A stretch of 64,000 nucleotides of DNA from Verrucomicrobiota bacterium (GCA_028293545.1 JAQGOP010000018.1:1-64000); one strand, 5' to 3'; counted from the first letter of the stretch, positions 32,581-42,753 are shown. A program made the numbers and translations. Notes: generated by a model not told the origin, from the sequence alone.

Positions 32581-34248
32581 TTAACTCACATATTTCTGGA
32601 CGATCGGAATGCGGCGGCCGACGCCGAAGGCGAGGGGGGTGATCTTCAACCCCGGGGCGGCTTGTTTTCTTTTGTATTCGTTGAGGTCAACTTTCCTCAC
32701 GACGTCGTTGACGACCGCTTCGCCGAATCCTTGGGCGACCAAGTCGGCGCGACTCAGTCCTTCCTCCACATATCCGCGCAGGATCGCGTCGAGCATGTCA
32801 TAGGGCGGCAGGGAGTCCTGGTCGGTTTGGTCGGGCCGCAGCTCGGCGCTCGGCGGTTTGTCGATCGTGTTCCGGGGAATGATTTCGCGCTCCCGGTTGA
32901 TCCAGCGCGCCAAGGCGTAGACTTGGGTCTTGAACACGTCGGAGATCACCGCCAATCCGCCGCACATGTCGCCGTAAAGCGTGCAGTACCCAACCGCGAC
33001 TTCGCTCTTGTTTCCCGTGGTCAGGAGGAGCGATCCAAATTTATTCGACAGCGCCATCATGAGGACGCCGCGGACCCGCGCCTGGATATTTTCCTCAGCG
33101 ACGTCGCGCGGGCGTCCGGCAAACAGCGGCTGGAGCGATTTCTCGGCGGCTTCGACCGCGCCGGCAATCGCGATGGTTTCAAAACGAATGCCGAGGTTGT
33201 CCGCGAGGATCCGCGCATCATCGCGCGAATGCTGCGACGAAATCGACGAGGGCAGGGAAACGCCGGTGATGTTTTCTTTGCCGAGCGCGGCGACCGCGAT
33301 GACGGCCACCAAGGCGGAATCGATGCCGCCGGAAAGAGCGATCAATGCACTTTTGAAGCCGCTTTTGTGGGCATAGTCGCGCAGGCCCAGCGCGAGGGCC
33401 TCGAACGTGTCCTTCATTTCATCCTGCGCGAAAGTCGGGTGCAGTGCGCCAGCGGGAGCGACAACGGGGGCCGAGCCCCGGGTGGGAACGTCGACGACCC
33501 TTAGTTCTTCCGCGAACGCCGCGAGGCCTGCGATCACTTTTCCCGTCGCGTCGCACACCAGGCTGCGTCCGTCGAAAATGAGTTCATCGTTGCCGCCGAC
33601 CGCGTTGATGTACGCCACCGGGCAGCCGAGCGAGCGCGCCGAGTCCGCAACGAGGCAGCCGCGAACGTCCTCCTTGTCGTGGTGCCACGGACTCGCCGAC
33701 AAGTTCAGCATCACGTCGCACTTTTGCACGGCGAGCTGTTCGAGCGGCATTTTTCCACTGTAAAGCCGCCGCGTGCTCAGCATCGGATCAGTCCAGATAT
33801 CTTCGCAGATCGTCACACCGATCCGCATTCCCGCGTGCTCAATCAGCGCCGGCGACGTCGCAGGCTCGAAATAGCGGTCCTCGTCAAAAACATCGTAGGT
33901 CGGCAGCAGGCATTTCCTCGCGGTGGCGACCACCCGCCCGCGATGGCAGAAGCCGGCGGAGTTGAAAAACGGCCGCCCGCGTCCCGAGGCATTCTTTTCC
34001 ACGTAGCCGATGAGCGCCGGGATCTCGCCGACCGCCGCTGCGATCTGGTTCAACGAGTCCACGACATCCGGCACGAAGCGGCGCTTGAACAAGAGGTCGC
34101 GCGGGGGATAACCGCACACCGCCAGCTCCGGGAAAACGACCAGCTCGGCGCCCTGTTTCACGAGCGAAACGTAGGCGTCGAGGATGCGGCGGCGGTTGCC
34201 CGCGAGGTCACCGACAATGGGATTAAGCTGGGCGAGGCCGAGGCGCAT
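32581..34248 (-). CDS. nadE: Glutamine-dependent NAD+ synthetase
   Basis: N-terminal nitrilase domain; C-terminal [16 protein letters not shown]. Confidence 0.95.
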   Translation of the reverse strand: MRLGLAQLNPIVGDLAGNRRRILDAYVSLVKQGAELVVFPELAVCGYPPRDLLFKRRFVPDVVDSLNQIAAAVGEIPALIGYVEKNASGRGRPFFNSAGFCHRGRVVATARKCLLPTYDVFDEDRYFEPATSPALIEHAGMRIGVTICEDIWTDPMLSTRRLYSGKMPLEQLAVQKCDVMLNLSASPWHHDKEDVRGCLVADSARSLGCPVAYINAVGGNDELIFDGRSLVCDATGKVIAGLAAFAEELRVVDVPTRGSAPVVAPAGALHPTFAQDEMKDTFEALALGLRDYAHKSGFKSALIALSGGIDSALVAVIAVAALGKENITGVSLPSSISSQHSRDDARILADNLGIRFETIAIAGAVEAAEKSLQPLFAGRPRDVAEENIQARVRGVLMMALSNKFGSLLLTTGNKSEVAVGYCTLYGDMCGGLAVISDVFKTQVYALARWINREREIIPRNTIDKPPSAELRPDQTDQDSLPPYDMLDAILRGYVEEGLSRADLVAQGFGEAVVNDVVRKVDLNEYKRKQAAPGLKITPLAFGVGRRIPIVQKYVS

Positions 34249-34341
34249 GGTGAAAAAGGAGCGGCAACGTGGACGCCTTTCGGCAGCCTGACAACTCGCG
34301 TCTGCACCGCGCCCGCCTCCAGCCCGGGGGCACTGAAGTTT

Positions 34342-34806
34342 TTAACGGCGAATGGACGCGAATAAACGCGAATCCGGAGTCGACCTTTACGGAAGGTAAG
34401 GCAGGACGAATTCCGGGGCTTCGGATCGAAACTTCCGCGCGCTTATAAGCGCTCCCAATCTCCTTCGCAGTCTTGGCCAATCAAGCGACAGAGTCGCAAG
34501 GTGGAGCGACTTCTCCGCAAGGCGCTGTTTGGCTCCGTCTGCGTTCAAATGCGGACGGAGCCGCTCAACGCGTTTCACCCCCGGACGATTTAGCCGCAAA
34601 GAAGCGCAAATTTTTCGAGGGCTCCGGAGGGAAACTCCCGCGCGCTTATAAGCGCTCCCAATCTCCTTCGCAGCTCCGGTAAATTTTGCGCTTTTTTGCG
34701 GCCAACCCTCTGAATTTTGTCCTGAACTTCTGTGTTCCTCGGATCGACTCCTGTAAAAACTGCTCGTCCTCAAGATTCGCGTTCATTCGCGTCCATTCGC
34801 GGCTAA
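34342..34806. repeat. Composite repeat block bounded by inverted arms TTAACGGCGAATGGACGCGAATAAACGCGAAT
   Basis: Left arm 34342-34373, right arm 34775-34806 (inverted). Interior contains a diverged copy of the 24.8-25.4 kb repeat (~34489-34680). Confidence 0.75.
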
Positions 34807-34885
34807 AAAAACCGGAGCGGTCAGAGACGAAGCGTTACGCTGGGCTTGCGCCCTTGCCACCGTGACGGCTTTGCTGGGCCCCTTC

Positions 34886-35467
34886 ATGGCTGCTCACCCC
34901 CATCTTATCCTCGCGTCCGCGTCACCACGCCGCCGCGAACTGCTGGGGCAGCTCAGGATTCCGTTCGACGTGGTGGTCGCCGATGTCGTCGAGCACGAGG
35001 ACCCCGGCGCGGAGCCGCGGGCCATGGTGGCCCACAACGCCGCCCTGAAAGCCGACTGGGTCGCCGCCCGGCACCCGGAAGCTTGGGTTCTGGGCGCGGA
35101 CACGACCGTTTTCATCGACCGTCAGGTGCTGAACAAACCCCGGGACCTGGCCGAAGCCCGCGCCATGCTGCGCCAGCTCTCAGGTCGCACCCATACCGTG
35201 TTCACTGGCGTTGCCCTGCGCCGCCAGCGGGATGGCCTCCGGGTCGCCGACGGCGTCAGCAGCCAGGTCACCTTCAAGGTCTTCGACGATGCGGTGATCG
35301 ACGCCTACTTTAAACTGGTTAATCCATTGGATAAGGCCGGCGCGTATGGCATCCAAGAGGGCCGGGAGCTCATTATCGCGGGGTGGGAGGGATCGTTCAC
35401 AAATATTATGGGCCTCCCGATGGAAGCCACGAAACAAATTTTGACCCAACAGGGTCTGGTCACCTGA
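34886..35467 (+). CDS. maf: Maf-like nucleotide pyrophosphatase
   Basis: LILASASPRRRELLGQL, LGADTTVF, DKAGAYGIQE. Confidence 0.94.
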   Translation: MAAHPHLILASASPRRRELLGQLRIPFDVVVADVVEHEDPGAEPRAMVAHNAALKADWVAARHPEAWVLGADTTVFIDRQVLNKPRDLAEARAMLRQLSGRTHTVFTGVALRRQRDGLRVADGVSSQVTFKVFDDAVIDAYFKLVNPLDKAGAYGIQEGRELIIAGWEGSFTNIMGLPMEATKQILTQQGLVT

Positions 35468-35492
35468 CTTCGCTCGTCCAGCCGGGTCACCC

Positions 35493-36608
35493 ATGAGTCA
35501 AACCATCGTTTCTCCGCCGCTTACGGTTTCCCTTCGCCGCGCTTTGTCGCGGATGTGGAGCGACCCCGATTCACGGGGAATCATCATCGGCATCCTGGGC
35601 GTTATCCTCGTCCACCTTCTCCTTTTCCTGGTCGGGCCCGCTTTGCTGCACACCGACCCCGCCGCCATCGTACCGCGCACGCATGCGGCACCGCGCCAGT
35701 TCAGCATCGAACTCGCGCCCGACGCCTTCCTCCAGAAGCCGCCGCCGCCAAAGCCGCCGATGAAGTTCGTCGAGACCAATCCCGATGCACCGGAGAACAT
35801 CCCCGACCAGACCAACAATTTCGCGGCGCAAAACCAGCAGGTCGCGCAGTTAAAACCGTCGCCGGACACCAAGAGCGAGAAACCGGCGATCGAGGGACAG
35901 AAGGACATTCACTCCAGCCAGATTGTGACCGGCCAGCTCACGAAACCCGTCGAACAAACACCGGTGGCCCCGCCGATCGAGGCACCGCAGGAATCGAAGG
36001 TCATGACCACTCACCCGGAGCAGAACCCGCTCGCGGGCTTCGAAAAAAAGCTGGGGGAGGATGCCACCGCGTTTGGGAGCAACATCGCCAAGCCCGCCGA
36101 CAATTCGAAAAACATCCCCGAGAAAGTGGAGGGCGACAAGAACGTGCCCTTGATCGAAGGCGCGACGGCGATGCAGCCCGCGATCGACCCGCACCGTCCG
36201 CGACCGCGCCCGCAGATCGTGAAAACGCAGCATGTCCGGCCCGCGATTTTTGAGGAAAACAAAGTCGGCACCGCCAACATCGGGCTCACGGGAATCAACG
36301 CCAAGTTCAGCAATTACGGCGCCTACCTGCAGCGGCTCGTCGAGGCCGTGGACGTCCAGTGGAACCAGATGCTGATGGACAGCCATATTTCCCCGCCGTC
36401 GGGCACCATGGTCGAGGTCAAGTTCATCCTCGATTCCGCGGGGAAGGTCGCGCGGGTCGTCAACGTGGATAGCAAGTCCACCGAAGTCGCCGCCCGCGCC
36501 TGCGTGAACGCCATCACGTCCCGGTCGCCTTACGGCGAGTGGACCGACGACATGAAGGCCGTGCTCGGCGAAGAACAGGAAATGACTTTTACGTTTTACT
36601 ACCAGTGA
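35493..36608 (+). CDS. TonB-like periplasmic-spanning protein
   Basis: N-terminal TM, proline-rich linker, C-terminal TonB-like domain. Confidence 0.7.
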   Translation: MSQTIVSPPLTVSLRRALSRMWSDPDSRGIIIGILGVILVHLLLFLVGPALLHTDPAAIVPRTHAAPRQFSIELAPDAFLQKPPPPKPPMKFVETNPDAPENIPDQTNNFAAQNQQVAQLKPSPDTKSEKPAIEGQKDIHSSQIVTGQLTKPVEQTPVAPPIEAPQESKVMTTHPEQNPLAGFEKKLGEDATAFGSNIAKPADNSKNIPEKVEGDKNVPLIEGATAMQPAIDPHRPRPRPQIVKTQHVRPAIFEENKVGTANIGLTGINAKFSNYGAYLQRLVEAVDVQWNQMLMDSHISPPSGTMVEVKFILDSAGKVARVVNVDSKSTEVAARACVNAITSRSPYGEWTDDMKAVLGEEQEMTFTFYYQ

Positions 36609-37372
36609 CGACCCTGACCGAAAATTTTTGGAGCACGCTGCCGCTGGGGCGCGACGTGCGCCTGCTCATCCACGACGCCAACGGCCTCGCCGCTTTCGAC
36701 AAACCCGCGGGAGTGCTTTCGCACCCGAACGCCGGCGGCGACGAGCCCCGGTCGCTCCTCACGGTCCGCTACAAGCTGGAAGGCGAATTCTACGAGTGGG
36801 TCGGGGAGAAGGGCTCCCCCCCGCGCCGGCTGTGGCTGTTGAACCGCCTCGATTCGGCGACGTCCGGGGTCATCATCGTCGCTGCCGACGAAACGCTCGC
36901 CACCGAAATTCGCGCGCAGTTCCGCCGCAAGCAGGTCCGCAAGGTTTACCAGACGCTGGTTTTTGGAACGCCCCGCCTGCCGGTGGAAGTATGGCGGGAT
37001 ACGATGTCCGCGGTGAAAAAATCGGCGCAGGTTCGCGCCGTGACTGGCGTGGGACGCATCCCCGCTGTGTGTAACATGAACCTCGTGCGCACGGGCCGCA
37101 GCGAGCCCCGCGTCAGCCTGCTGCGCCTCGAACCGACCACTGGCCGCAGCCACCAGCTGCGCGTGCAATGCTCGAAGCGACATCTCCCGATCGTCGGCGA
37201 CCAGACGTACGGCGATTTCCAGGCCAACCGCGCCTTCGCGAAATTGAAAAAAACCAAGCGCCTCTTCCTGCATTCGCTGACAACCCAGTTCGACTACGAA
37301 TTCAAGGGCCAGCGGCACCATTTCTCCGTCGAGGCGCCGCTGCCCGAGGCGTTTGCCGAGGCGATGGCCTAG
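36605..37372 (+). CDS. RluA-type pseudouridine synthase
   Basis: LLNRLDSATSGVIIVA, GRSHQLRVQCSKRHLPIVGDQTYG; GTG start overlapping the previous stop. Confidence 0.92.
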   Translation: MTTLTENFWSTLPLGRDVRLLIHDANGLAAFDKPAGVLSHPNAGGDEPRSLLTVRYKLEGEFYEWVGEKGSPPRRLWLLNRLDSATSGVIIVAADETLATEIRAQFRRKQVRKVYQTLVFGTPRLPVEVWRDTMSAVKKSAQVRAVTGVGRIPAVCNMNLVRTGRSEPRVSLLRLEPTTGRSHQLRVQCSKRHLPIVGDQTYGDFQANRAFAKLKKTKRLFLHSLTTQFDYEFKGQRHHFSVEAPLPEAFAEAMA

Positions 37373-37432
37373 GGTCACGCCTGCCACGACGGAAGATTGA
37401 CATCGGCGCGCTGCGCCGGCACCCATCCCGTC

Positions 37433-37519
37433 GTGAACAGCAGCGGTTTTTATTTTTTCAGCTTTGCTTTCCGGGGGTATTTTACCCGGAAAAACACTGG
37501 CGGCTGCCGCGAAACCTGA
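37433..37519 (+). promoter_or_regulatory. Putative Phe/Tyr leader peptide VNSSGFYFFSFAFRGYFTRKNTGGCRET*
   Basis: 28-codon ORF with 6 Phe and 2 Tyr codons in a 12-codon stretch, just upstream of a terminator and DAHP synthase. Confidence 0.5.
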
Positions 37520-37542
37520 ATCCCTTTTCCCCTTCGCAAAAC

Positions 37543-37569
37543 AAGCCGCCCAACTAGGGCGGCTTTTTT
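37543..37569 (+). terminator. Intrinsic terminator AAGCCGCCC-AACTA-GGGCGGCTT-T run, candidate attenuator
   Basis: 9-bp perfect stem. GGCGGCT at 37499-37505 could pair with the 5' arm (AGCCGCC) as antiterminator. Confidence 0.8.
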
Positions 37570-37592
37570 ATTATCCAAAATCCACACCCGCC

Positions 37593-38624
37593 ATGATCCT
37601 CCCGAAATCGAATCGCCTCACGCCTGAGCAACTCACCGAGATCACCGCCATCGTCGGCGAGTTCGGCTGCAAGATCCAGCCGATCGTCGGCGCCGTGCGC
37701 ACCATCTACGCCATCGTCGGCGACGAGCGCGACGAGCTCATGATCAACCGGCTTGAGGGCCTGCCGTACGTCGACCGCATCGATCGGATCCAGTCGCCGT
37801 TCAAGCTCATGGACAAACGCTCCGATCTCGCGAGCCATCGCATCAAGTGCGGCGGCGTCACCCTCGGCGAGGAGCTCTTCGTCATAGCGGGCGCCTGCAC
37901 GATCGATCCCAAGAATCCGAATTACTTCTACGAAACCGCGGCCGCGGTGAAAGAAGCCGGCGCCCATGTCTTGCGCGGCGGCGTGTGGAAGCCCCGGACC
38001 AATCCTTACTCGTTCCAAGGCGACGTTAAATCCCTCGATGTCCTGATGGAGGCATCGCGACGCACCGGCCTGCCCGTCGACACCGAGGTCATGGAGGAGG
38101 CGCATATCAAACTCGCCCTCGATGCCGGCGTGCACTCGCTCCAGATCGGCGCCCGCAACGCGCTCAACTATTCGCTGCTCCGCTCCGTCGGACGCGCCAT
38201 CGCCGAGCGCGACACCGTCGTCCTCCTCAAGCGCAGCATCAACATGGGCCCGTTGAGCGAATTCATTACCGCCGCGGAATACATCGCCGCGTTCGGCAAT
38301 CCCAATGTCATCCTGTGCCCGCGCGGCACGACTCCGACCCTCGACGGCTACCGCAATCATCCCGACGAGAGCATCACGCCGCTGCTGAAGGAAAAAACGT
38401 GGGCCCCCGTCGTCGTCGATCCCTCGCACTCGGTCGGCAAGGCGATTTACGTCCCCGCCTGCGCCCTCGCTGCCGTAGCTTACGGAGCCGACGGCCTGTG
38501 CATCGAATCGCACGTGAGTCCCAGCCACGGCATCGGCGACGATCCCAAGCAGGCCGTCACGCCGGATGTCCTCGCAACCACCATCAAGCAGGCAAAACAA
38601 CTCTGGGCCATCCGTCGCGGATAA
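37593..38624 (+). CDS. aroF: 3-deoxy-7-phosphoheptulonate (DAHP) synthase with N-terminal regulatory domain
   Basis: FVIAGACTIDPKN, LRGGVWKPRTNPYSFQG, LCPRGTTPTLDGYRNHPDESI, DPSHSVGKA. Confidence 0.94.
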   Translation: MILPKSNRLTPEQLTEITAIVGEFGCKIQPIVGAVRTIYAIVGDERDELMINRLEGLPYVDRIDRIQSPFKLMDKRSDLASHRIKCGGVTLGEELFVIAGACTIDPKNPNYFYETAAAVKEAGAHVLRGGVWKPRTNPYSFQGDVKSLDVLMEASRRTGLPVDTEVMEEAHIKLALDAGVHSLQIGARNALNYSLLRSVGRAIAERDTVVLLKRSINMGPLSEFITAAEYIAAFGNPNVILCPRGTTPTLDGYRNHPDESITPLLKEKTWAPVVVDPSHSVGKAIYVPACALAAVAYGADGLCIESHVSPSHGIGDDPKQAVTPDVLATTIKQAKQLWAIRRG

Positions 38625-38643
38625 CCCCGAGCAGGATTGGCCT

Positions 38644-38701
38644 TAGGGCGCGGTCTTCGACCCGCCTCGGGAAAACGTAGCGCCACGTCTTCGACTGGCT
38701 C
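38644..38701 (+). repeat. Two consecutive palindromic repeats downstream of aroF
   Basis: TAGGGCGCGGTCTTCGACCCGCCTCGG followed by GTAGCGCCACGTCTTCGACTGGCTC. Confidence 0.65.
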
Positions 38702-38824
38702 GTTCGGATCCAACCACAAACCTGCGACGTCGTGATTGCGCGTTGGGTTTGAAGGATCGGTGTTTCGCGGCCCTAAACTTGGAAAATACTTGAGAAATAG
38801 CTTTGTGCAGCTACTTGTGGCCTC

Positions 38825-39148
38825 ATGAAGCGCAAGATCCCGGAATCAGATATCCCCAAGGGACTTAAACCTTGGATGGTGCAGGAAGCCGCACAAGCCG
38901 CTTATGGAGTCCAAGCGACCGTGAACGTGCGCACCGCGAAGGACCAACTGTCGTCACTGCTCGAACGGGCATCGATGGGCGAAGAGATCGTTATCACCAG
39001 CGATGGAAAACCCAAGGCGATGATCGTCAGGTACCGGCCAGTGATCACCGGCGCACCCGCCCGATCGATGGCAGCGGTGCGGAGCAAGATGGCGATGACG
39101 CCGGATTCGACGTCGACGCTGCGTGCAATGCGGGACAGCGGTTTCTGA
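38825..39148 (+). CDS. Phd/YefM-type antitoxin
   Basis: VNVRTAKDQLSSLLERASMGEEIVITSDGKPKAMIV. Confidence 0.88.
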   Translation: MKRKIPESDIPKGLKPWMVQEAAQAAYGVQATVNVRTAKDQLSSLLERASMGEEIVITSDGKPKAMIVRYRPVITGAPARSMAAVRSKMAMTPDSTSTLRAMRDSGF

Positions 39149-39157
39149 GGTCACACG

Positions 39158-39577
39158 ATGTACCTTGATACATCCACGCTGGTGAAGCGCTACGTCGCCG
39201 AGCCGGATTCGGAGCAGGTCGATGACGTGATCGTCGGCTACACGCTCGTGAGTTCGGAACTGGCCTTGGGTGAACTCTGGTCGGCGCTGCTGGCGAAGGA
39301 GCGCGGGAAATTTATTTCGGCGGACGATCGGACGAATGCGTGGAAAGCATTTCTCGGCGACATCGACGAAGGCGTGCTCCGCTTGATCCCGCTCGATGGC
39401 GTGATGATCCGCGAGGCGACTGAAATGATGTCGCGCGTCCACCCGGAAGTCCCGCTCCGCACCCTCGACGCCATCCACCTGGCGACCTTCGACTCAGTGA
39501 CGACCGGCCCGCTTTTCACCAAGGACAAGCGCATGATCGACGCGGCAAAGCTGCAGGGGTTCGCCACGGTGGAGTAG
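39158..39577 (+). CDS. VapC-type PIN-domain toxin
   Basis: MYLDTSTLVKRY, SELALGELWSAL, LDAIHLAT, FTKDKRMIDAAK. Confidence 0.92.
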   Translation: MYLDTSTLVKRYVAEPDSEQVDDVIVGYTLVSSELALGELWSALLAKERGKFISADDRTNAWKAFLGDIDEGVLRLIPLDGVMIREATEMMSRVHPEVPLRTLDAIHLATFDSVTTGPLFTKDKRMIDAAKLQGFATVE

Positions 39578-39603
39578 CTCCGGTTTCGAACAGTATTCGG
39601 CAT

Positions 39604-39749
39604 GTAGCGCAGGCATCCTGCCTGCTGACGCCGCGCCCGCGTGCTCGTTCCGCCGCAAACGGAAACTTCATCCCACCTGCTCCGAGGCGCGGGTTTCGTG
39701 GACGACGGTTAAGGCGGGCTGAGCGAAGCAGGCAGGATGCCTGCGCTAC
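39604..39749. repeat. REPIN-like pair of inverted family-A palindromes
   Basis: GTAGCGCAGGCATCCTGCCTGCT (39604-39626) and its exact reverse complement (39727-39749). Confidence 0.8.
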
Positions 39750-39808
39750 TTCAGCCTTCGGGTTTCGCGCCCTTTCAACTTTCAACTGCTCACTTTCAAC
39801 TCCTCCCG

Positions 39809-39831
39809 AGCAGGCGGGCCGCCTGCGCTAC
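39809..39831 (-). repeat. REP-like palindrome, family A, abutting the mutS stop
   Basis: AGCAGGCGGGCCGCCTGCGCTAC, one nt from the mutS TGA. Confidence 0.8.
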
Positions 39832-39832
39832 G

Positions 39833-42394
39833 TCAGAGCAAACTCAGCTGCGAGTCGTCCACCGGTGTCACGGTGATCTTTTTCTTCGGACGCGCCTGGG
39901 GCGCAGAAACCGTCACGCTGGTGTCGTCGCTCTCGAGTTTGCTGAGGATCGTCTTGGCGCGGTCGATCACGCTCAACGGCAGCCCCGCAAGGCGCGCGAC
40001 CTGGATTCCGTAGCTGCGGTCGGCGGCCCCGGGAATCACGCGGCGCACAAAAACGATTTCATCCTGCCACTCCTTCACCGCCACCGAGAAATTCCGCAGG
40101 CGCGGCAGGTGTTTATCGAGCTGCGTCAGCTCCTGGTAATGCGTCGCGAACAAAGTCCGGGGTCCCGACTCCGGCTCGCGATGCAGGTGCTCGACGACGG
40201 CCCACGCGATCGAAAGTCCATCGTAGGTCGAAGTGCCGCGACCGATCTCGTCGAGGATGATGAGGGAGCGGGAAGTCGCGTTGTTCAGGATGTTGGCGGT
40301 CTCGTTCATCTCGACCATGAAAGTCGAGTTGCCGCGCGCCAGGTCGTCGCTGGCGCCCACGCGTGAAAAAATCCGATCGACCAGTCCCACCCGGCAGGCC
40401 TTCGCCGGCACCCAGCAGCCGACCTGTGCGAGCAAAGTGATCAAAGCGACCTGGCGAATGTAGGTGGATTTGCCCGCCATGTTCGGGCCGGTGATCAGCG
40501 CGATCTGCGCGTCGTCGCACGCGAGGAGCGTGTCGTTCGGCACGAAGGACTGGCTCGTGCCGCGGGCGAGCGCGGCGTCGGGGGCCTTGAGCATCTGCTC
40601 GACCACCGGATGGCGACCGTCGGAAATTTCGAGGACGTTGCCCTCGTCGAGCGCGGGCTTGGTGTAGTTCCATTCGCGCGCGAGCACGGCCCAACCGGCG
40701 AGGACGTCGAGCTCGGCCAGGGCATCGGCGGCTTGGGACAGGGCGAGCGATTCGTCGAGCACCGCGGCGACGAGCTGGTTGAAAATTTCCAGTTCGCGGG
40801 CGAGTGCTTTTTCCTCGGCGTGAAAGATTTCCTTCTCCTTCAATCGCAGGCCCTCGGTCACGTAGCGTTCGCCGCCGACCGTGGTTTGGCGCCGAATGTA
40901 GTCGACGGGAACGAGGTGCAGGTTGGCCTTGGTAACCTCGATGTAATATCCGAAATTATTCGTGAACCTGACTTTCAGGCTGCGAATCGTGGTTCGCGCC
41001 TGCTCGGTGCGTTCGAGTTCGGAGAGCCAGGTTTTGTTGTCAGAGGTAAGCGAACGCAGCCGATCAAGTTCGGCATCGTAACCGGCGCGGATGTAATTCC
41101 CATCCGCCAAATCGTTCGGCAGTTCGTCCGCAAGTGAACTCGATAGCAGGTCGCGCAGGCTGGGCAATTCGGCGAGGCGGGGCACATAGTCCGCCGCCAG
41201 GCGTCCACCGTAGGCGGCCAGTTCGGCCCGGCTCGCGGGCAACTGGAGCAGGGTGTCTTTCACGCCGCCCAACTCGCGCGGGTTGCGCAGGCGATTCTGC
41301 AGGCGTCCAAGGATGCGCGGGATGTCGCGCACGCTCGCGAATTGCTCGCGCAGGGTCGCCAGTCGCGTGGGTTGGGCAAGCAATTCCCCGACAAGGTCCT
41401 GGCGGCGGGTGATCTCGAAAAGATCGAGCGTGGGTGATGCCAGCCAGCGCTCGAGTAGGCGCGTCCCGGTCGAAGTCGTCGTGCGATTGATCGCGCTGAG
41501 GAGGGATCCTTCCCGCGCACCGTGGCTCGAGGAAAAAATCTCCAGGTTCCGCAAGGTCGCGGGATCGAGGAGCAGCGTGCGGGCGCTGCGGTATTCCTGG
41601 AGGCCGCGGAGATTTTCAGGTTTGGCGCACAGGTTTTCGGTCGCATAAAAAACCAACGCCCCGGCGGGCCCGAGGGCGGGGTGCGAGTGCACCAGGCCGA
41701 AGCCCTGGAGATTCAGCACGCCGAGCGTGTCCATCACGGTTTTTGCGCCGGTGGCGGATTCGAAATGATAACCGGAAAGCTCCGTGCACAGCCGCGATGA
41801 CCCGAAGGCGTGCAGCGCATGCACGGCGGCCTGGTCGTGGGGCGCGCCCGCCCAGCGCCCGAGTTCACCTTCGATCACGAGCAATTCCGCCGGGTCCAAG
41901 GCGGTGAGGACCGGGAGCAGGTTCGCGATGTGGGCATCGGTCGCGATCTTGAATTCACCGGTGGACAAATCCAGCCACGAGGCGTGGAGGCCATGTTTGT
42001 CGAGGACCAGTGCGCAGAGGTAATGATTGCGCGCGGCGTCGAGCTGGTTGGCGGAGAGCGTGGTGCCGGGGGAGAGGATGCGGGTCAGCTGGCGCCGGAC
42101 GAGTCGACCGGGTTGGGCCGTTTCGGCCTGGTCACAGATCGCGACTTTTTTCCCGGCGGCGAGCAGCTTGGTGACATAATTGTCCGCGGAGTGGGCGGGA
42201 ATGCCCGCCATCGGTGTCTCCTGGCGCTTGGTGAGCGTGAGGCCGAGGAGTTTCGACGCGACGACGGCGTCGTCGAAAAACATCTCGAAGAAATCCCCGA
42301 GACGGAAGAGGAGCAGGGTGTCGCGCGGCAGGCCACGTCTCACCTCGAAGTATTGGGCCATCATCGGAGTCATAACTCGTTTATACCCGGTCAT
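39833..42394 (-). CDS. mutS: DNA mismatch repair protein MutS
   Basis: MTPMMAQYFEVRRGLPRDTLLLFRLGDFFEMF, TGPNMAGKSTYIRQ, DEIGRGTSTYDG; start 42394 or 42373. Confidence 0.97.
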   Translation of the reverse strand: MTGYKRVMTPMMAQYFEVRRGLPRDTLLLFRLGDFFEMFFDDAVVASKLLGLTLTKRQETPMAGIPAHSADNYVTKLLAAGKKVAICDQAETAQPGRLVRRQLTRILSPGTTLSANQLDAARNHYLCALVLDKHGLHASWLDLSTGEFKIATDAHIANLLPVLTALDPAELLVIEGELGRWAGAPHDQAAVHALHAFGSSRLCTELSGYHFESATGAKTVMDTLGVLNLQGFGLVHSHPALGPAGALVFYATENLCAKPENLRGLQEYRSARTLLLDPATLRNLEIFSSSHGAREGSLLSAINRTTTSTGTRLLERWLASPTLDLFEITRRQDLVGELLAQPTRLATLREQFASVRDIPRILGRLQNRLRNPRELGGVKDTLLQLPASRAELAAYGGRLAADYVPRLAELPSLRDLLSSSLADELPNDLADGNYIRAGYDAELDRLRSLTSDNKTWLSELERTEQARTTIRSLKVRFTNNFGYYIEVTKANLHLVPVDYIRRQTTVGGERYVTEGLRLKEKEIFHAEEKALARELEIFNQLVAAVLDESLALSQAADALAELDVLAGWAVLAREWNYTKPALDEGNVLEISDGRHPVVEQMLKAPDAALARGTSQSFVPNDTLLACDDAQIALITGPNMAGKSTYIRQVALITLLAQVGCWVPAKACRVGLVDRIFSRVGASDDLARGNSTFMVEMNETANILNNATSRSLIILDEIGRGTSTYDGLSIAWAVVEHLHREPESGPRTLFATHYQELTQLDKHLPRLRNFSVAVKEWQDEIVFVRRVIPGAADRSYGIQVARLAGLPLSVIDRAKTILSKLESDDTSVTVSAPQARPKKKITVTPVDDSQLSLL

Positions 42395-42753
42395 TATACC
42401 CGCCCAAAACAGTCTTCAATTGTTCGCCGATGTCTGGATGAAATTCGGACATTCCGACGATCTGAGACTAAAATCATCACCATCGCAAAACCCAAAACGG
42501 TGTGCAGAGTGAAGTGCTGGCGGAGAATTTTGGAATTAGCGGCGATGGCGGGTGCGGCGGTGGAATGCGGGACCGGCGAACCATACTTTGAAGACGGAGA
42601 ACAAAATTGAGGCGTAGACAGAATTTTTCCTGTCGATTCTCTCTCCAAGTCATAAACCCGTCGCAAGACCTCTCTGCCGCCCTTGCTATCCAGATCCGAT
42701 TTGCTGAAATCCAAGGCTAAAAACCACCTCAACTCTCGCCATCCTGCAGACTT

